Assembly: GCF_022759505.1 (NCBI RefSeq)
Contig: NZ_CP094289.1
Span: 434,001-498,000, forward strand
DNA length: 64,000 nucleotides
Direction of reading: 5' to 3'
From: Georgenia sp. TF02-10
Lineage (GTDB): Bacteria > Actinomycetota > Actinomycetes > Actinomycetales > Actinomycetaceae
Shown here: piece after piece, positions 16,410 to 28,135 of the stretch
Layout: every line of letters begins with the position of its first letter
Numbering within the stretch: position 1 is the first letter of the stretch
Program-made: the position numbers and the translations under genes
The notes under the pieces: generated by a model
Databases searched by the model: none
The model's input: the letters and a program-made list of their open reading frames with translations, nothing else
Told to the model about the DNA's origin: nothing

Positions 16410-17114
16410 ATGGACGTCATCCTCGTGCCCGGCCTGTGGCTGGACGCGTCCTCCTGGCAGCGGGTGACCCCGGCGCTGCAGGCCGCGGGCCACACCGTCC
16501 GCCCGCTCACGATGCCGGGCGTCGGGGCGCCGCCGGCGCAGTCCGCGGACATCGGGATCGCCGACTGGGTCGACGCGGTCGTCGCCGAGGTCGACAGGTC
16601 TGCCGGACCGGTCGTGCTGGTCGGCCACAGCGGCGGCGGCAACGTCGTCTACGGCGCGGTCGACACCCGCCCGGAGCGGGTCGCGCGCGTGATCTTCCTC
16701 GACACCTTCCCGCCGACCGACGGCGGCACGATCTCCGAGTTCCCGGTCGTGGACGGCGTCGTCCCTTTCCCCGGGTGGGACTTCTTCGACGACTCCGACG
16801 TCGCCGACCTCGACGACGCCACGCGGGCGGACGTCGCCGTCGCCGCGGTCCCGGCCCGGGTCCCGACCGACCCGCTCCCGCTCCGCGACGAACGCCGTCG
16901 CCGGGTGCCGGCCACCATGCTGGTGTCCACGGTCCTCGCCGAGGAGGTCCGCGAGTACCTCCATCAGCGGCCGGCGTGGCTCGCCGAGGCCGCCGCCCTC
17001 GAGCGGCTCGACACCGTGGACCTGCGCCGTCCCGACGAGCCCGGCGGGCACTGGCCGCAGCTCACCCGGCCGGATGCGGTGGCGGCCGCGATCGTCGCCG
17101 CGATCGGCGACTGA
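16410..17114 (+). CDS. Alpha/beta hydrolase
   Basis: 234-aa alpha/beta-hydrolase. The protein opens with the first strand and oxyanion region MDVILVPGLWLDASSW. The nucleophile elbow is VLVGHSGGGNVVYG (Ser about residue 73). A probable acidic residue follows in a later loop, and the catalytic His sits in GGHWPQLTRPDAVA near the C-terminus. The length and GLWLDASSWQRV opening resemble small esterase-like hydrolases of actinomycetes. The substrate is unknown. It stands alone between sppA and the helicase, with its own leaderless-type promoter. Confidence 0.8.
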   Translation: MDVILVPGLWLDASSWQRVTPALQAAGHTVRPLTMPGVGAPPAQSADIGIADWVDAVVAEVDRSAGPVVLVGHSGGGNVVYGAVDTRPERVARVIFLDTFPPTDGGTISEFPVVDGVVPFPGWDFFDDSDVADLDDATRADVAVAAVPARVPTDPLPLRDERRRRVPATMLVSTVLAEEVREYLHQRPAWLAEAAALERLDTVDLRRPDEPGGHWPQLTRPDAVAAAIVAAIGD

Positions 17115-17330
17115 CCCGAGCGGCCGGGAGGATGATGCGGGACGGGCCCGGGACGCCGACCCCGCCCGCGGCCCGCACGCACCCATGCCTCGACACGCCA
17201 CGCTCGCGACAGCCCACGCCGGCGAACCCACGCACGCCCCCGACGCGCTCGCGACACGCCCGCGCCCGCGGCACGCCCACCTCGACCCGCCACGCCGGCC
17301 CGGTGTCCCGGCCGTGTCGGCGGGTCCGCT

Positions 17331-17336
17331 TACCGT
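17331..17336 (+). promoter_or_regulatory. -10 element, leaderless helicase start
   Basis: TACCGT followed by 6 bases and GTG 17343. The 228 bp before it hold short CGCGACACGCC-type repeats and no gene. Confidence 0.5.
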
Positions 17337-17342
17337 AGGGGC

Positions 17343-20852
<3,510 letters not shown>

Positions 20853-20947
20853 GCCTCAGGGCCGGTGCGCCGAGCCTGCCCTGCGGGCCAGATGGCCGGC
20901 TGACCCGCCGCCCTCAGCCAGCGGCGCCCCAGCTACGACGCCCCGAG

Positions 20948-21898
20948 GTGAACGACCCGTTGGACCTGCCCTTCGTTCCCGCCGCCACGATGCGCGCGGC
21001 CCTGCCCCTCGGCCGGGCCGTCGCCGTCATCGAGGAGGCGCTGCGCGGCGACGTCGACCCGGAGCGGGACAGCCCCCGCCTGTTCAGCCCCGCCCCGGGC
21101 GGGGAGTTCCTCATCATGCCCGGGGCGCACCGGCGCTACGCCGGCGTCAAGGTGGCCACCGTCGCGCCCCGGAACCCCGCCCGCGGGCTGGCGAAGATCC
21201 AGGCGGTCTACCTCCTCTTCGACGCCGACACCCTCGCCCCGCTCGCGGCGATGGACGGCACCGAGCTCACCGCGCTCCGCACCCCGGCGACGACGCTCGC
21301 CGCGGTGAAGAACATCGCCGCCGCCCCGGGGAGCGGGACCCCGAAAGACCCCTACGTCCTCGTCCTCGGCGCGGGCGTGCAGGCGCTCAACCACGTCCGG
21401 GCGGCGCGGGCGGTCTTCCCGCGGGCCCGGTTCGCCGTCGTCGGGAAGCGTCCGGCGCGGGTCGACGCCCTCGTCGCCGCGCTGGCCGCGGAGGGGATCG
21501 AGGTGGCCCGCGGGGACCTCGCCCGGGACGTGCCGGCCGCGGACGTCATCGTCTGCGTGACCTCCTCCCCGGCCCCGCTGTTCGACGGCGCCCTGCCCGC
21601 CGACCACGCGATCGTCGCCGCCGTCGGCCAGCACGGGCTGGACGCCCGCGAGGTCGACGCCACCCTCGTCCACCGCGCCGACGTCGTCGTCGAGGGCCGG
21701 GAATCCTCCTGGCGGGAGGCCGGCGACCTCGTCCCGGCGCGCAGCGTGGCGGAGTGGCGGACCATCGCCCCGCCGAACCTCAAGGACCTCATCCAGGGCC
21801 GCTTCACCCGTACCCCCGGCCGGCCCACCCTGTACACCGGGGTCGGGATGGCGTGGGAGGACATCGTCGTGGCCGCGGCCGTCTACGAGGGCCGTTGA
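20948..21898 (+). CDS. Ornithine cyclodeaminase/mu-crystallin family protein, possible delta1-pyrroline-2-carboxylate reductase
   Basis: 316-aa NAD(P)-dependent protein of the OCD/mu-crystallin family. Visible features are the substrate-binding GAHRRYAGVKVATVAPRN, the segment MDGTELTALRTPATT, and a Rossmann motif VLVLGAGVQALNHVRAA. Family members include ornithine cyclodeaminase, alanine dehydrogenase and delta1-pyrroline-2-carboxylate reductase (LhpI, trans-3-hydroxyproline pathway). The hydroxyproline operon begins 2 kb away on the other strand, which makes the LhpI-like role attractive but unproven. The GTG at 20948 follows a weak GAGG-like signal. The asparaginase gene lies 59 bases downstream. 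Confidence 0.82.
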   Translation: MNDPLDLPFVPAATMRAALPLGRAVAVIEEALRGDVDPERDSPRLFSPAPGGEFLIMPGAHRRYAGVKVATVAPRNPARGLAKIQAVYLLFDADTLAPLAAMDGTELTALRTPATTLAAVKNIAAAPGSGTPKDPYVLVLGAGVQALNHVRAARAVFPRARFAVVGKRPARVDALVAALAAEGIEVARGDLARDVPAADVIVCVTSSPAPLFDGALPADHAIVAAVGQHGLDAREVDATLVHRADVVVEGRESSWREAGDLVPARSVAEWRTIAPPNLKDLIQGRFTRTPGRPTLYTGVGMAWEDIVVAAAVYEGR

Positions 21899-21957
21899 CC
21901 CGCCCCGCCCCCGTGCCGTCGCGCCCGGCGCGCCGGCACCGATCCCGGAGAACCGCC

Positions 21958-22953
21958 ATGCCTGACCCCTCGCTCGCCGAGCTCGCCGCCGTGACCCGCT
22001 CGGGCCTGGTGGAGAGCCGCCACCTCGGCACGCTCGTCGCGCTCGACGCCGACGGCGCCGTCGCGCTGAGCCTGGGCGACCCCGACGCCACCGTCCTGCC
22101 CCGCTCCACCGTCAAGCCGTTCCAGGCGCTCGCCTGCCTGACGGCCGGCGCGCCGCTGACCGGGCCCGAGCTGGCCATCGCCGCCGGCAGCCACACCGGG
22201 GAGGACGCGCACGTGCAGGTGGTGCGCACCGTGCTCGAGCGGGCCGGCCTCGCCGAGGACGCGCTCGGCTGCCCCGCCGACTGGCCGGCGGACGAGCCCA
22301 CCCGCCACCGGCTCGTCGCCGCCGGCGAGGGCCGCGCGGCCGTGCGGATGAACTGCTCGGGCAAGCACGCCGCGATGCTCCTCACCTGCGCCACCAACGG
22401 CTGGGACACCGCGACCTACCTCGACCCGCACCACCCGCTCCAGCAGCACGTCCGGGCCACGCTCGCGGAGGCCACCGGTCAGGACGTGCGGCACGACGCC
22501 ACCGACGGGTGCGGGGCGCCGCTCTTCGGCACGACCGTGCGCGGGCTCGCCACCGGCTTCCGCCGGCTCGCGCTGGCCGCGCCCGGCACGCCCGCCCGAA
22601 CGGTCGCCGACGCCATGCGGGCCCACCCGTTCTTCGTCGGCGGCACCGGGCACCCGAACAGCCAGGTCATGGACGGGATCCCCGGTGCGCTGGCCAAGGG
22701 CGGCGCCGAAGGGGTCATCGGGATGGCCGGGCCGGACGGCCAGGCCGTGGCCATGAAGATCGTGGACGGCAACTCGCGCGCGACGACGGTGCTCGCCCTC
22801 CTCGTCCTGTCCGCGCTCGGCGTGGACGTCTCCGGGGCGGCCGAGCTCCTCGTCGTGCCCGTCCTCGGCGGAGGCCGGCCGGTGGGCGGCATCGTTCCCG
22901 GCCGTGACCTCGCCGCCTGGCTCGACACCCGGCAGCCGGGACCGGCCCGTTGA
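21958..22953 (+). CDS. L-asparaginase (asparaginase II, PF06089-type)
   Basis: 331-aa cytoplasmic asparaginase of the family first known from Rhizobium etli, distinct from the AnsA/AnsB type. Characteristic stretches are RSTVKPFQALACL, SHTGEDAHVQ, RMNCSGKHAAML and the C-terminal GGTGHPNSQVMDG. It hydrolyses asparagine to aspartate and ammonia. The ATG at 21958 is preceded by GGAGAA. The stop codon overlaps the TTG start of the downstream cutC frame, so the two genes are probably co-transcribed. Confidence 0.88.
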   Translation: MPDPSLAELAAVTRSGLVESRHLGTLVALDADGAVALSLGDPDATVLPRSTVKPFQALACLTAGAPLTGPELAIAAGSHTGEDAHVQVVRTVLERAGLAEDALGCPADWPADEPTRHRLVAAGEGRAAVRMNCSGKHAAMLLTCATNGWDTATYLDPHHPLQQHVRATLAEATGQDVRHDATDGCGAPLFGTTVRGLATGFRRLALAAPGTPARTVADAMRAHPFFVGGTGHPNSQVMDGIPGALAKGGAEGVIGMAGPDGQAVAMKIVDGNSRATTVLALLVLSALGVDVSGAAELLVVPVLGGGRPVGGIVPGRDLAAWLDTRQPGPAR

Positions 22954-23692
22954 CCGCCGTCGAGATCTGCCTCGAGGACGTCGGCGGCGCCGAGCTCGCC
23001 GAGCGGGGCGGCGCCCACCGGGTGGAGCTGTGCGCGGCGTGTCCGAGGGCGGCGTGACGCCGAGCCTGGGGTTCGTCCACGGCGCGGCCAGCGCCACCCG
23101 CCATATCGGTCTGCAGGTACTGGTGCGGCCGCGCGGCGGGGACTTCGTCTACTCCGACGCAGAGCTGGCCGTGATGCGGGCGGACATCGCCGCCTTCCGC
23201 GGCCTGCCCCTGCCCGACGGGCGCACGATGGGGTTCACCCTCGGGGCACTGACCCCCGCCGGCAGGATCGACACGCGGGCGCTGACCACGCTGCTGGACA
23301 CCTGCGGCGACGCCCCGGTCACCTTCCACAAGGCCTTCGACGCGGTACCCGATCCGTTCGAGGCCCTGGAGACCCTGGCCCGCCTCGGCGTCGCGCGCGT
23401 GCTCACCGCCGCCGGCCACCCCACCGCCCTGGCGGGGATCGACACGCTCGCCGCCCTGGTCGCCGCCGCAGGGGACCGGATCTCGGTCATGGCGGGCGGA
23501 TCCGTCCGCCCCGGCAACGTCGCCCGGATCGTCACGGCGAGCGGGGTGCGGGACGTGCACCTGCGCGCCCCCCGCACCCTCCCGAGCGCCAGCACCACCG
23601 GGTCGACCGCGTACGACGCCGGGACCCGGACGGTGACGTCGCTCGACGTCGTCACGGAGGTGGTCCGGGCGCTCGCGGAGGCGGACCGGTAG
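22950..23692 (+). pseudogene. cutC: cutC, interrupted by a single-base frameshift
   Basis: CutC-family TIM-barrel protein linked to copper homeostasis. The N-terminus (TTG 22950) reads TAVEICLEDVGGAELAERGG, then RVELCAA, and hits a TGA at 23055 in that frame. The rest (SEGGVTPSLGF, VRPRGGDFVYSD, VTFHKAFDA, SVMAGGSVRPGNVARI) is in the next frame. Family members normally read LCAA.LSEGGVTPS without a break, so one base appears to be missing near 23035-23042. The two parts together have near-normal length, and no other damage is seen, so this may be a recent mutation or a sequencing error. Confidence 0.85.
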
Positions 23693-23811
23693 CGGGCCGC
23701 ACGGCAGCATTCCCGGCGGCCGGCCCGCGGGGGGTTGACGTCGGCGGGTCCTCGATCGGGGCGGTCCTGTCCTCCCGGGTCGGTCCGCCGCGGCGTCTCG
23801 TCCGGCGGTGG

Positions 23812-24830
23812 TCAGCGCAGCACGAACCCGGTACCGACCTCGTCGTCGTCGGCCAGGACGAACCGGTGCTCCCCGGTCGGGAAGGCGCGCCCGGTGACCT
23901 CCGGGACGACGGCTGCCCGCCCGGCGACGTCGACCTCCGCCCGCACCCGGGCGGTGAACCGGGTCCCGACGATGGAGTCGTGGGTGAACGTCTCGCCCGG
24001 GCGGAGCAGCCCGTCGTCGCGCAGCAGCGGCAGCCGGGCGCAGGTGCCCGACCCGCACGGGGACCGGTCGACCTCGCCGTCGGCGAAGACGGTGACGTTG
24101 CGCTGGTGCGGGCCGCCCGTGGTGCGGCCCAGGTACTCGTACAGGATCGTGCCGTAGATCCCGGACAGCCGCGGATCCTCCGGGTGCCGGGCGGCGGCGG
24201 TGCCCTCGAGCGCCCGCTTCACCGCCCGGCCGGCCGCGATGAGCTCACTGTAATGGTCCGGCGTGACCTGCAGGCCGAAGGGGCCGCCGGCACCGAGGCG
24301 TACAGCGCACCGCCGTAGCTGACGTCGGCCCGGACGGTGCCCAGCGGCGTCGCCACCTCCAGGTCGCGGGCGACGGTCCACGACGGCACGTTGACGAACG
24401 TCGCGCCGGTGACCGCCCCGGCCCGGCGGTGCACGGTGGCCCGCACCCGCCCGGAGGGCACGTCGATGACGACGTCGGTGTCGCCGTCCGCGGCGGCCGG
24501 GACGACGCCGTGCTCCACCGCCCACACCCCGAGCGCGATCGTGCCGTGCCCGCACGCGGTGGAGTAGCCGTCCTTGTGCCAGAACAGCACGCCCAGGTCG
24601 GCGCCGTCGTCGTCGGGCGGCACGAGGAAGCCGCCGTACATGTCGGCGTGCCCGCGGGGCTCCCGGACGAGGAGCTGGCGGTACCGGTCCAGCTCCGGGT
24701 CATGCTGGGCGGTGACGCGGCGGTCGGCCACCGAGGTGCCCGGGACCTCGGGGACCCCGCCGGTGACGATCCGGAACGGCTCGCCGGCGGTGTGATAGTC
24801 GACGGCGGTGACCGTCAGCGGGAGTGTCAC
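23812..24830 (-). pseudogene. Proline racemase/hydroxyproline epimerase family protein, frameshifted
   Basis: Last gene of the hydroxyproline operon. The GTG at 24830 overlaps the aldehyde dehydrogenase stop. The first part (TAVDYHTAGEPFRIVTGG, STACGHGTIALG, then SYGGALYASVPA) shifts frame near 24285-24300 into FGLQVTPDHYSELIAAGRAV, then DRSPCGSGTCARL and SIVGTRFTARV. The total of 1019 bases fits a 339-codon gene lacking one base. Both catalytic Cys positions are Cys, as in racemases and epimerases; trans-3-hydroxyproline dehydratases of this family usually have Thr at the second. Specificity is therefore open. It may be a sequencing error, as a second shift occurs 1.2 kb away in cutC. Confidence 0.85.
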
Positions 24831-26296
24831 CGCACCTGGAGCTTCCCGTCCACCCGGCGCGGGATCCCCAGCGGGTTGTCCTCGGCGAGCGCGGCCGGGA
24901 GGAACCGGGCGGGCACGTCCTGGAAGGCGACCGGGCGCAGGAACCGGGCGATCGCGGCGGTGCCCACCGACGTCGTGGTCGGGGCGGTGGTCGCCGGGTA
25001 GGGCCCGCCGTGCTGCTGGGCGTAGGTCACCGACACCCCGGTCGGCCACCCGTTCCACAGCACCCGGCCGGCCCGGGCCACGAGGACCTCGAGGAGCGCG
25101 GTGACGTCGTCGCCGTCCTCGCCGTGGACGGTGGCGGTGAGCTGGCCCTCGAGCAGGGCGGCCAGGCCGGGGAGCTCGGCGGCGTCGTCGTACTCCACGA
25201 CGAGCGCCGACGGCCCGAAGCGCTCCGCCGCGAGCTCCTCGACGTCGCCGCGGAACCGGGCCGCCGTCGTCGCCAGGACCGTGGGAGAGGTGGGGGAGCC
25301 GGTCGGGTCCTCGCCCGCGGCGAGCACCCGGACGCCGTCGTGGCCGCGCAGCCGGTCCAGGGCCTCGACGTAGCCGGCGTGCAGGTGGTCGCTGAGCATC
25401 GGCGCGGCCGGCGGCAGGGCCGCGGCGGCGAGCCGGTCGGCGAGGCCGGCGTCCCGGGGCACGAACAGCAGGCCGGGCTTGGTGCAGAACTGGCCGACGC
25501 CCATGGTGACCGAGCCGACGAACCCGGTGACGATCTCCTCGGGGCGGGCAGCCGCGGCGGCCGGGGTGACGAAGGTCGGGTTGACCGAGCTGAGCTCGCC
25601 GTAGAACGGGATCGGCTCGGGGCGGGCGGCGGCGAGGTCGAACAGGGCGCGGCCGCCGCGGATCGACCCGGTGAACGACCCGGCCTTGACCGCCGGGTGC
25701 TGCAGGGCGGCGGTGCCGGCGTCCTGGCCGAAGATCACCGCGAAGGTGCCCGCCGGCGCCCCGGCGGCCTGCAGCGCCACGGTGACGACCTCCCCGGTGC
25801 GGGCGGACAGCCGCGGGTGCCCGGGGTGGGCCTTGAGGATCACCGGGCAGCCGGCCGCGAGCGCGGAGGCGGTGTCCCCGCCGGCGACGGAGAACGCGAA
25901 CGGGAAGTTCGAGGCGGCGAAGACGACGACCGGGCCGAGCGGCTGGTTGACCCGGCGCAGGTCCGGGCGGGGGCCCATGCCCCAGTCGGGGTCGGCGTGG
26001 TCGATCCGGGCGTCCAGGTAGGACCCCTCGGTGAGGACCTCCGCGAAGAGCCGGAGCTGAAAGGTCGTGCGCACCAGCTCCCCGGTGAGGCGGGCGGTGG
26101 GCAGGTGGGTCTCCCCGGCGGCGAGCGGGACGAGCTCCTCGGCGGCGGCGTCGAGGGCGTCGGCGACGGCGCCGAGCGCCGCCGCCCGGTCGGCCGGGGC
26201 CAGCCGGCCCCAGGCGGGGGTGGCCTGGGCCGCGGCGGTGACCAGCCGGTCGACGTCGGCCGGGCTGGTCTCGGTGGTCTCGGTCGTGGTCGTCAT
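24827..26296 (-). CDS. Alpha-ketoglutarate semialdehyde dehydrogenase (ALDH family)
   Basis: 489-aa NAD(P)-dependent aldehyde dehydrogenase, oxidising alpha-ketoglutarate semialdehyde to alpha-ketoglutarate in the last step of hydroxyproline breakdown. Seen: FAASNFPFAFSVAGGDTASA, SFTGSIRGGRALFDLA, the general-base Glu in FYGELSSVNP, and the nucleophile Cys in VGQFCTKPG (about residue 271). These sequence features resemble KGSADH rather than generic aldehyde dehydrogenases. The start ATG overlaps the upstream oxidoreductase stop (ATGA) and the stop overlaps the next gene (GTGA), so translation is coupled. The N-terminus begins with a Thr/Glu-rich tail. Confidence 0.87.
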   Translation of the reverse strand: MTTTTETTETSPADVDRLVTAAAQATPAWGRLAPADRAAALGAVADALDAAAEELVPLAAGETHLPTARLTGELVRTTFQLRLFAEVLTEGSYLDARIDHADPDWGMGPRPDLRRVNQPLGPVVVFAASNFPFAFSVAGGDTASALAAGCPVILKAHPGHPRLSARTGEVVTVALQAAGAPAGTFAVIFGQDAGTAALQHPAVKAGSFTGSIRGGRALFDLAAARPEPIPFYGELSSVNPTFVTPAAAAARPEEIVTGFVGSVTMGVGQFCTKPGLLFVPRDAGLADRLAAAALPPAAPMLSDHLHAGYVEALDRLRGHDGVRVLAAGEDPTGSPTSPTVLATTAARFRGDVEELAAERFGPSALVVEYDDAAELPGLAALLEGQLTATVHGEDGDDVTALLEVLVARAGRVLWNGWPTGVSVTYAQQHGGPYPATTAPTTTSVGTAAIARFLRPVAFQDVPARFLPAALAEDNPLGIPRRVDGKLQVR

Positions 26297-27876
26297 GGCG
26301 TGCTTCCCTCCTGGTCGGCCGCGGTGTCCAGCCCGGCGAGGGTGCCGAGGGGGACGTGCGCGGCGAGCGGGCGCCGGCTCGAGGCCAGCAGGTCGTCGTC
26401 GGTGAGGTCGCGGCCGGTCTCGGCGGCGAGCAGGCTGGCCGCCGCCCAGCCGCACACCCGGCCCTGGCACCGGCCCATGCCGACCCGGGCGAGCGAGCGT
26501 GCGGCGCGCGGGTCGTCCGCGCCGAGGTCGTGGCAGGCGGTGCGCAGCGTCGCCGCGCTGACCTCCTCGCACCGGCACACCAGTGTCTCCCCGGCCGGCC
26601 ACGCCGGCCAGGCGGCCGGGACCGGGTAGACGGCGTGCATGGCCCGGGCGAACGCGCGGTGGTTCAGGACCTCGCGGCGGCGGGCCGGGTCGGGCGGGGC
26701 GCCGGCGGCGGCCCGGCCGGCCACGTGGCCCTCGGCGACGGCGAGCGCCGCCCCGCCGACGCCGGTGGCCTCCCCGGCCACGTACAGACCCGGCACGCTG
26801 GCGCGCTGGGCCGGGTCGACCCGCACCACGAGGGAGCCGTCGGCGCCGATGGCGGTGGCGGCGCCGAGCATGAGCGGCAGCTCGAGCTGGGGGGTGAACC
26901 CCCAGCCCAGCGCCACGCTGTCGGCCGCGACGGCGGTGGCCGGGCCGGTCACCGCGCCGGCGGCGTCGACGCGGGCCAGCCGGGCCCCGGTGACCCGGTC
27001 GGTGCCGAGGATCTCGGTGACGACCGTGCGGGTGCGCGGCCGGACGCGGTGCCGGGCCAGGCGCACCGCGTACCCGGCGGCCTCGGCCAGCTTGGTGCCC
27101 TGCCGCAGGGCGGTGCCGGCGTGCCGGGCCCACCGGCGGGGGTCGGCCGCCTCGCACAGCGCGACGACGTGCGCGCCGCCGTCGGCCAGGCCCGCCGCCA
27201 CCGGCAGCAGGAACGGGCCGGTCCCGGCGACGACGACCCGCCGGCCGACCAGCACGCCGGAGCCCTTGAGCAACGCCTGTGCGCCGCCGGCGGTCACCAC
27301 GCCAGGCAGGTCCCAGCCGGGCACGGGCAGCTGCCGGTCGTAGGCGCCGGGGGCGAGGACGAGCCGGCGGGCGAGCACGTCGCCGCGGGGAGATGGGTGC
27401 GGCGGGGGTGCCTCCGGCACCGGCGTAGTGCGCAGCCGGAACAGGTCGCCGTCCCGCTCGGCCAGCCACACCGACGTCCAGGGCCGGTGCTCGAGGGTCC
27501 CGGTGCGGGCGGCGGCGCCGATCCGGGCCCGCAGGTCGAGGAAGGTGGCCCAGCCGTGGTGACCGTGCCCGTCCGGCTCGGGCCCGTCCGGCTCGGGCTC
27601 GTCCGACCCGTGCTCGTGCTCGTCCGGCCCGGAGCCGTGGCCGCCCCGCTCGCACCCGCGGCCCCCGTGCGGGTCGGGCCCGGCCTCGGCCGGGTGGCGC
27701 CAGTACTGACCGCCGAGCTGGCCCCCGGCGTCGAGCAGGACGACGCCGGCGCCGGCCTCGGCCGCGGCGACGGCGGCCGCCATGCCGGCCGGGCCGGCGC
27801 CGACGACGGCGACGTCCACGACCCGCAGCGGCGGCTCGGCCAGCGGGTCGGTGGGGTGGGTGACCTGCTCACGCAT
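26293..27876 (-). CDS. FAD/NAD(P)-dependent oxidoreductase with BFD-type [2Fe-2S] site, D-hydroxyproline dehydrogenase alpha-type subunit
   Basis: 527 aa, similar in layout to HcnB and the alpha subunits of heteromeric amino-acid dehydrogenases. The FAD motif is VAVVGAGPAGMAAAVAAAEAG; a second nucleotide site reads RVVVAGTGPFLLPVAAGLA. The C-terminal BFD-like [2Fe-2S] domain has CRCEEV and GMGRCQGRVC. An odd His/Asp/Glu/Pro/Gly-rich insert (about residues 60-100, with EHEHGSDEPEPDGPEPDGHG) follows the first strand pair. The preferred ATG is 27876; GTG 27885 is possible. It overlaps the small [2Fe-2S] protein, and with it and the DAO-like subunit probably forms the D-hydroxyproline dehydrogenase complex. 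Confidence 0.85.
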   Translation of the reverse strand: MREQVTHPTDPLAEPPLRVVDVAVVGAGPAGMAAAVAAAEAGAGVVLLDAGGQLGGQYWRHPAEAGPDPHGGRGCERGGHGSGPDEHEHGSDEPEPDGPEPDGHGHHGWATFLDLRARIGAAARTGTLEHRPWTSVWLAERDGDLFRLRTTPVPEAPPPHPSPRGDVLARRLVLAPGAYDRQLPVPGWDLPGVVTAGGAQALLKGSGVLVGRRVVVAGTGPFLLPVAAGLADGGAHVVALCEAADPRRWARHAGTALRQGTKLAEAAGYAVRLARHRVRPRTRTVVTEILGTDRVTGARLARVDAAGAVTGPATAVAADSVALGWGFTPQLELPLMLGAATAIGADGSLVVRVDPAQRASVPGLYVAGEATGVGGAALAVAEGHVAGRAAAGAPPDPARRREVLNHRAFARAMHAVYPVPAAWPAWPAGETLVCRCEEVSAATLRTACHDLGADDPRAARSLARVGMGRCQGRVCGWAAASLLAAETGRDLTDDDLLASSRRPLAAHVPLGTLAGLDTAADQEGSTP

Positions 27877-28135
27877 GCCCGTCACCGCTCTCGAGCACCA
27901 TGCCCGCGGCGAGCGGGACGAGGCAGGCGCGCTGGTTGGGGACGCCGTCGACGGTGAGCAGGCAGTCCTGGCACACGCCGATCCCGCAGAAGAGCCCGCG
28001 CGGTCGTGCCCCGCGGCGGGTGGTGCGCCAGGAGGTGATGCCGGCGGCGACGAGCGCGGCGCCGACGGACCGGCCGGGCACGCCTAGGAGGGGCGCGCCG
28101 TCGAAGGTCGCCGCGACTGTCGGGTTCTCGGTCAT
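27869..28135 (-). CDS. Small [2Fe-2S] subunit (HcnA-like) of hydroxyproline dehydrogenase
   Basis: 88-aa ferredoxin-like protein with the cysteine pattern C-x4-C-x2-C...C in LFCGIGVCQDCLLTVDG and RACLVP. Such small subunits join a DAO-type flavoprotein and an FAD/[2Fe-2S] oxidoreductase in HcnABC-like and D-hydroxyproline dehydrogenase complexes, carrying electrons between flavins. The ATG overlaps the DAO-like gene stop by 4 bases, and its own end overlaps the next gene, consistent with a fixed complex stoichiometry. Confidence 0.87.
   Translation of the reverse strand: MTENPTVAATFDGAPLLGVPGRSVGAALVAAGITSWRTTRRGARPRGLFCGIGVCQDCLLTVDGVPNQRACLVPLAAGMVLESGDGHA

Noticed and set aside
24219-24830. 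The two halves of the second racemase homologue as separate functional genes
   Set aside because: Each half lacks one of the two catalytic Cys regions and the junction falls in a conserved segment, so a frameshift is the simpler reading.
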